Positions 5,031 through 8,881 of a stretch of 8,881 nt of DNA are shown piece after piece. The stretch spans positions 1-8,881 of the forward strand of contig JACIYY010000228.1 of NCBI GenBank assembly GCA_014359685.1. Direction: 5' to 3'. The notes under the pieces are model-generated. The model had not been told where the DNA came from. It ran no database searches and saw nothing but the letters and a program-made list of their open reading frames with translations. The stretch comes from Porphyrobacter sp. Its GTDB lineage: Bacteria; Pseudomonadota; Alphaproteobacteria; Sphingomonadales; Sphingomonadaceae. The position numbers and the translations under genes are program-made. Every line of letters starts with the position of its first letter. Positions within the stretch are counted from its first letter, which is position 1.

Positions 5031-7652
5031 CTACAGCGTCCGCTCGCGCTCCTCGACCTCGAACACCTCCAGCTGGTCGCCGGCTCTGATGTCGTTGGTG
5101 TCGGCCAGCACGACGCCGCATTCGAGGCCGGTGCGGACCTCGTCCACGTCGTCCTTGAAGCGCCGCAGCGAGGCGATGGTGGTGGCCGAGACGATGACGT
5201 CCTGGCGCGTGAGGCGGGCGTGGAGCCCCTTGCGGATGATGCCTTCGACCACCAGCAGCCCGGCCGCCTTGTCCTTCTTGCCGGCGGGGAACACCTGCTT
5301 GACCTCGGCCCGGCCGACGACGTGCTCGATCCTGAGCGGCCCGAGCTCGCCCGCCATCTCCCTGGCGATCTCCTCGGTCAGCGCGTAGATCACGTCGTGA
5401 TACTTCATCTCCACCTTGTCGCGCTCGATCAGCTGGCGCGCCTTGGCGTTGGGGCGGACGTTGAAGCCGATCACCGGCGCCTTGGAGGCGGCGGCCAGCG
5501 TCACGTCGCTTTCGGTGATCGCACCGACGCCCGAATGCAGCACCCGGACCTTGATCTCGTCGTTGGAGAGCTTGTGGAGGGCGTTGACGATCGCCTCGAC
5601 CGAGCCCTGCACGTCGCCCTTCACCACCACCGGGAACTCGATCACCGCGCTGTTGAGCCCGGCGAACATCGTGTCGAGATTGGCGGGCGCGGTGGCGGTG
5701 CGCTTCTCGGTCGCCTTTTCCTGGCGGTATTCGGCGACTTCGCGGGCGCGCTGCTCATTCTCGACCACGGTCAGGAGGTCGCCGGCGCGCGGCACGCCGC
5801 CCAGCCCCAGCACCTCGACCGCCATCGACGGGCCGGCTTCCTTGATCTGCTTGCCCTTGTCATCGACCAGCGCGCGCACGCGCCCGCTTTCGGTGCCGGC
5901 GACGAAGGTGTCGCCGCGCTTGAGCGTCCCGCGATTGACCAGCACCGTGGCGACCGGGCCGCGGCCCTTGTCGAGCTGCGCCTCGATCACCGTCGCTTCG
6001 GCCGGGCGGTCGGGGCGCGCCTTGAGGTCGAGCAATTCGGCCTGCAGGTTGATCGCGTCGATCAGCTGGTCGAGCCCGGCGCCGGTCTTGGCCGAGACCT
6101 CGACGTCCTGGACCTCGCCGCTCATCTTCTCGACCATCACCTCGTGTTCCAGCAGCCGTTCGCGCACCCGCTGCGGATTGGCATTTTGCTTGTCGATCTT
6201 GTTGATCGCCACGATCATCGGCACGCCGGCAGCCTTTGTGTGGTTGATGGCCTCGATCGTCTGCGGCATGATCCCGTCATCGGCGGCCACCACCAGCACC
6301 ACGATATCGGTGACATTGGCGCCGCGCGCGCGCATCTGCGTGAACGCCTCGTGCCCCGGCGTGTCGAGGACGGTGATCTTCTGCTTGTCCTTGGTGGTGA
6401 TCTGGTAGGCGCCGATATGCTGGGTGATGCCGCCGGCCTCCCCCTTCGCCACGTCGGTGCCGCGCAGCGCGTCGAGCAGGCTGGTCTTGCCGTGGTCGAC
6501 ATGGCCCATGATGGTGACCACCGGCGGGCGCGGGCGCAGCGTCTCTTCGGGATCGACATCGCCGCTGGTGTTGATGTCGACATCGCTTTCCGACACGCGG
6601 ATGACGTTGTGGCCGAATTCCTCGACCAGCAGCTCTGCGGTGTCGGCGTCGATGGTCTGGTTGACGGTGACCATCATGTCCATGTTGAACAGCATCTTGA
6701 CCAGGTCAGCGCCCTTTTCGGCCATGCGGTTGGCGAGTTCCTGCACGGTGATCGCCTCGGGCACGATGACGTCGCGGACCTGCTTGTCGCGCGGCTTGGA
6801 CTTGCCGCCCATCTGCGCGCGGCGCTCCTTCTCGCGCGCGCGCTTCAGCGCCGCCAGCGACCGGGCGCGGGCGCCCTCGTCCTCGTTGAGGGCGCGGTTG
6901 ACGGTCAGCTTGCCCCCGCGGCGCTTGTCGGCACGCTCGGCCGCGCGATCGACTCGCGCGGGCGGGGTGGCGGCGGGCTTGCTGCGCTCCTCCCGCTTCT
7001 TCTCGACCTTCTTGGGCTCGGGCCGGGCGACGGGCGTGAAGCGGCGCGGCGCAGGGGCGGCGGCCTCGTCGGTCGGGGTTTCGGCGGATGGCTCGGCGGC
7101 CGAACCGGCCTCGGCCTCGGCGGCTGAAGCGTCGCCGGGCGCGGGAGCGGAGGTCGGCTCAGCCTCGGCGGCGGGTTCGGGCGCAGTCTCGGGCGCGGCG
7201 GCCGCCTGCGCGGCGGCTTCCTCGGCGCGGCGGTTGTGTTCGGCGCGGCGGCGCTCTTCCTCCAGCGCGCGCTGACGCTCCTCCACCTCGCGGCGGCTGA
7301 CCGCCTCCAGCGTGGCGAGACGCGCTTCCTCCGCCTCGCGCAGCAGCCGTTCCTGCAGTTCGCGGCGCGATTCGGCGGTGGCCGGGCGCGGCGTGGGCGC
7401 GGGCGTCGGGGCGCGCGCCTGGACCGGGGGCGCAGCCGGAGCGGGCGCGGGGGCGGGCGCAGCCACTGGCGCTTCGGGCGCGGCCTGCTCTTCGCCGGGG
7501 CGGGTCAGCTTGCGGCGCCGCTTGACCTCAACCGCCACCTTGTTGGTGCGGCCGTGGCTGAAGGTCTGCTTGACCTCGCCCGATTCGACCGCCCGCTTCA
7601 GCCCCAGCGGCTTGCGGGTGCGCGTGGTGGTGGTGGTGTCATTATCGCTCAT
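5031..7652 (-). CDS. infB: Translation initiation factor IF-2
   Basis: IF-2 is the GTPase that brings initiator tRNA to the 30S subunit and promotes joining with the 50S. From ATG 7652 the product has 873 residues. It opens [20 protein letters not shown] and contains the IF-2-associated segment (about residues 14-46). A long Ala/Pro/Glu/Arg-rich, partly coiled-coil region follows to about 230, then a second IF2_N domain near 285-335. The G domain has GHVDHGKT (383-390), [10 protein letters not shown] (407-416), DTPGH (430-434), NKID (484-487) and SAK (520-522). Domains II, III and the C-terminal fMet-tRNA-binding barrel follow, ending [14 protein letters not shown]. All GTPase motifs are intact. 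A TTG at 7664 could add four residues: an AAGGA lies only three bases before it but 15 before the ATG, so the start is not fully settled. The stop is 37 bases before the toxin ATG, with no terminator between. Confidence 0.98.
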   Translation of the reverse strand: MSDNDTTTTTRTRKPLGLKRAVESGEVKQTFSHGRTNKVAVEVKRRRKLTRPGEEQAAPEAPVAAPAPAPAPAAPPVQARAPTPAPTPRPATAESRRELQERLLREAEEARLATLEAVSRREVEERQRALEEERRRAEHNRRAEEAAAQAAAAPETAPEPAAEAEPTSAPAPGDASAAEAEAGSAAEPSAETPTDEAAAPAPRRFTPVARPEPKKVEKKREERSKPAATPPARVDRAAERADKRRGGKLTVNRALNEDEGARARSLAALKRAREKERRAQMGGKSKPRDKQVRDVIVPEAITVQELANRMAEKGADLVKMLFNMDMMVTVNQTIDADTAELLVEEFGHNVIRVSESDVDINTSGDVDPEETLRPRPPVVTIMGHVDHGKTSLLDALRGTDVAKGEAGGITQHIGAYQITTKDKQKITVLDTPGHEAFTQMRARGANVTDIVVLVVAADDGIMPQTIEAINHTKAAGVPMIVAINKIDKQNANPQRVRERLLEHEVMVEKMSGEVQDVEVSAKTGAGLDQLIDAINLQAELLDLKARPDRPAEATVIEAQLDKGRGPVATVLVNRGTLKRGDTFVAGTESGRVRALVDDKGKQIKEAGPSMAVEVLGLGGVPRAGDLLTVVENEQRAREVAEYRQEKATEKRTATAPANLDTMFAGLNSAVIEFPVVVKGDVQGSVEAIVNALHKLSNDEIKVRVLHSGVGAITESDVTLAAASKAPVIGFNVRPNAKARQLIERDKVEMKYHDVIYALTEEIAREMAGELGPLRIEHVVGRAEVKQVFPAGKKDKAAGLLVVEGIIRKGLHARLTRQDVIVSATTIASLRRFKDDVDEVRTGLECGVVLADTNDIRAGDQLEVFEVEERERTL

Positions 7653-7676
7653 GATATTCTTCAACAGTCCTTCACA

Positions 7677-8483
7677 TCAGCTCGCCGCCGGGGCGCCAGC
7701 CCGGCTCGGATTCGCGGCAGCGTCGGCTGACGGGCGCGCGGTGCCCGCATCGGGCGTCGATTCATTCCTGCCCGGCTCCGTCACCCGGTCGGCATCCCCG
7801 AGGAAGGACAACAGGCGCCGCAGCGGCATCGCGACCCGCTCCGCAGAGCCGGCGTCGGCCAGCGCCAGGTGGACGACGTTGTCGCGGCCCAATGCCACAG
7901 ACAGGGCCGCGCGGTCCAGTGGCAGGCGCGCACCGGCAAGGCCGCTGCCTTCGGCCTCCTGCCCCACCCGCCACGCCTGGTCCAGCTTGCGGGCGCCATC
8001 CTCCCGCGCGTCGGCGGCGTGGTAGAGCGCGGCCACCTTGCCCTCCCGCGCGGCGCGCGCGATCCGGTCAGATCCCAACATAAGAAGTCCGGCCCGCATT
8101 TCGAGGCCCAGCCGGTCGAGCAGCGCCCGGCGCAGCGCCGCCTCGGCGAGATCGGGCAGATCGGCGGGGATCGCCAGCGCGCCGGTCCTGAACGCGCGCG
8201 ACAGCGCGGCCTTGAGCCTGCCGCTGGCCAAAGCCTGCGCCAGTGCGTCGCGCGGCACCGCGATCCACGCGCCGCGGCCGGGCGCGCGCGCTTGCGCGTC
8301 GGGGAGGACCGGGCACACCCCGTCCGCGCCCGCCGGCCCGATCGCCAGGCGCAGCAGCGAGTCGCGCGGCGCATGGGCGCCGGTCAGGATGCAGCGCCGT
8401 TCGGGGCCCGCACCTTCGGCCCCGATGCCCGCCGCTCCAGCCCTGTGGTCGGGCGTCAGCGCCTCATTGCGAGGATCCCGCAT
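7677..8483 (-). CDS. ylxR: YlxR (DUF448) RNA-binding protein with C-terminal L7Ae-like domain
   Basis: The 268-residue product begins with a YlxR domain: ERRCILTGAHAPRDSLLRLA (residues 28-47), then ARAPGRGAWI (about 64-73), the GRGAW loop being diagnostic. Residues about 125-225 (MRAGLLMLGSDRIARAAREG, then KVAALYHAADAREDGARKLD) resemble a ribosomal L7Ae/L30e-type fold. A disordered Ala/Pro/Asp-rich tail of about 35 residues follows. The Bacillus YlxR protein is a nucleic-acid-associated factor reported to act on RNase P; whether that holds for this fused form is unknown. Lying between nusA and infB is the standard place for the family. The ATG at 8483 is 20 bases inside the end of nusA and has a strong AGGAGG six bases upstream. 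The stop lies 24 bases before infB. Confidence 0.93.
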   Translation of the reverse strand: MRDPRNEALTPDHRAGAAGIGAEGAGPERRCILTGAHAPRDSLLRLAIGPAGADGVCPVLPDAQARAPGRGAWIAVPRDALAQALASGRLKAALSRAFRTGALAIPADLPDLAEAALRRALLDRLGLEMRAGLLMLGSDRIARAAREGKVAALYHAADAREDGARKLDQAWRVGQEAEGSGLAGARLPLDRAALSVALGRDNVVHLALADAGSAERVAMPLRRLLSFLGDADRVTEPGRNESTPDAGTARPSADAAANPSRAGAPAAS

Positions 8484-8881
8484 TTGCGGCCTCCTCTGTT
8501 ACGGGTTCCGGCTCTGCCAGGGGTTCCGGCGCCTCGGCGGCAGCGGCGGCAGCCGGCGCGGCGGGTTCATCGTCGAACCAGTGGGCGCGGGCGGCCATGA
8601 TGATCTCGTTGCCCTGCTCCTCGCTGAGGCCGAACTCGCCCAGCACCCCGCCCTTGTCCTCGGTGCGCTGCGGCGGACGGCGCAGCGGCGGCCCGTCGGC
8701 GACCACCGGCTGGCGGCGGCGCGGCGCCTCGCGCTTCTTGGCGATCAGCTCGTCGGTGGCGAGATCGGCGAGGTCGTCGAGCGTCTTGATGCCCGCGCGG
8801 CCCAGCACCACCAGCATCTGTTCGGTCAGATGCGGCAGCTCGGCCAAGGCATCCTCGACCCCCAGCTCGCGGCGGGTGGCG
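8464..8881 (-). CDS. nusA: Transcription elongation factor NusA, C-terminal part (cut by window edge)
   Basis: NusA binds RNA polymerase and nascent RNA and modulates pausing, termination and antitermination. Only the last 138 residues are present, opening ATRRELGVEDALAELPHL and running to a TGA at 8464; the S1 and KH domains lie beyond the right edge. The segment LVVLGRAGIKTLDDLADLAT is the helix-hairpin-helix-like repeat seen at the end of alphaproteobacterial NusA. After a basic linker (KKREAPRRRQP) comes GEFGLSEEQGNEIIMAARAH, also typical of the group. The end is an Ala/Pro/Glu-rich acidic tail. The frame has no ATG in the window because the true start is outside it; the TTG at 8847 is an internal leucine codon. 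Its last 20 bases overlap ylxR, supporting co-transcription and coupled translation. Confidence 0.95.
   Translation of the reverse strand, partial: ATRRELGVEDALAELPHLTEQMLVVLGRAGIKTLDDLADLATDELIAKKREAPRRRQPVVADGPPLRRPPQRTEDKGGVLGEFGLSEEQGNEIIMAARAHWFDDEPAAPAAAAAAEAPEPLAEPEPVTEEAANAGSSQ
8490..8495 (-). promoter_or_regulatory. Strong ribosome binding site of ylxR within nusA
   Basis: AGGAGG on the minus strand, inside the nusA reading frame, lies six bases before ATG 8483. It is the best Shine-Dalgarno match seen in the window and fixes the ylxR start. The start codon sits next to a small CCGC-AAAT-GCGG palindrome (8490-8479) that may place the AUG at a hairpin loop. Confidence 0.7.

Noticed and set aside
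4971..7127. 718-codon open frame on the plus strand opposite infB
   Set aside because: It is a mirror of the infB codon bias in GC-rich DNA: His/Asp/Leu/Gly-rich with no recognisable domain, while the opposite strand encodes a complete, motif-perfect IF-2.
1..8881. CRISPR arrays, tRNA or rRNA genes, insertion sequences, prophage genes
   Set aside because: No regularly spaced direct repeats, cloverleaf-like sequence, rRNA segments or transposase/integrase motifs were seen on either strand.

Overview
The window is a GC-rich (roughly two-thirds G+C) stretch of bacterial chromosome with every credible gene on the minus strand. It is the classic transcription/translation cluster in the order nusA - ylxR - infB - [toxin remnant - antitoxin] - rbfA - [secreted protein] - [site-2 protease] - truB - rpsO - pnp, read from high to low coordinates. 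The protein sequences (YlxR fused to an L7Ae-like half, IF-2 with a long Ala/Pro/Glu-rich N-terminus, NusA ending in a helix-hairpin-helix tail) point to an alphaproteobacterium, most likely Sphingomonadales. That assignment rests on recognition of sequence style and gene order, not on a database search.

Layout by region. Positions 8881-8464 hold the C-terminus of NusA, cut by the window edge. YlxR (8483-7677) overlaps it by 20 bases. infB (7652-5031) follows after 24 bases. Positions 4993-4359 carry a RelE/ParE-type toxin-antitoxin pair lodged between infB and rbfA. The toxin frame appears broken by a single-base frameshift, while the PHD/Xre-type antitoxin is intact and overlaps the rbfA start as TGATG. 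rbfA occupies 4359-3907. Next come a small exported DUF6491-like protein (3860-3453) and an M50 site-2 protease (3368-2682), whose stop overlaps the GTG start of truB (2685-1729). rpsO (1724-1455) follows after 4 bases. A 185-base spacer containing two strong stem-loops separates it from pnp (1269-1), which runs off the left edge.

The core genes serve transcription elongation (NusA), translation initiation (IF-2), 30S maturation (RbfA), tRNA modification (TruB), the small subunit (S15) and RNA decay (PNPase). Tight spacing, overlaps and a single strand suggest one long transcript. No convincing promoter is visible in the window. The promoter for the cluster is presumably upstream of nusA, beyond the right edge.

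I do not see a wholly new system. The most notable feature is the decayed toxin-antitoxin module built into this essential operon, with rbfA apparently translationally coupled to the surviving antitoxin. The passenger genes between rbfA and truB and the rpsO-pnp hairpins come next. No gene-free stretch exceeds 300 bases; the longest is the 185-base rpsO-pnp spacer.
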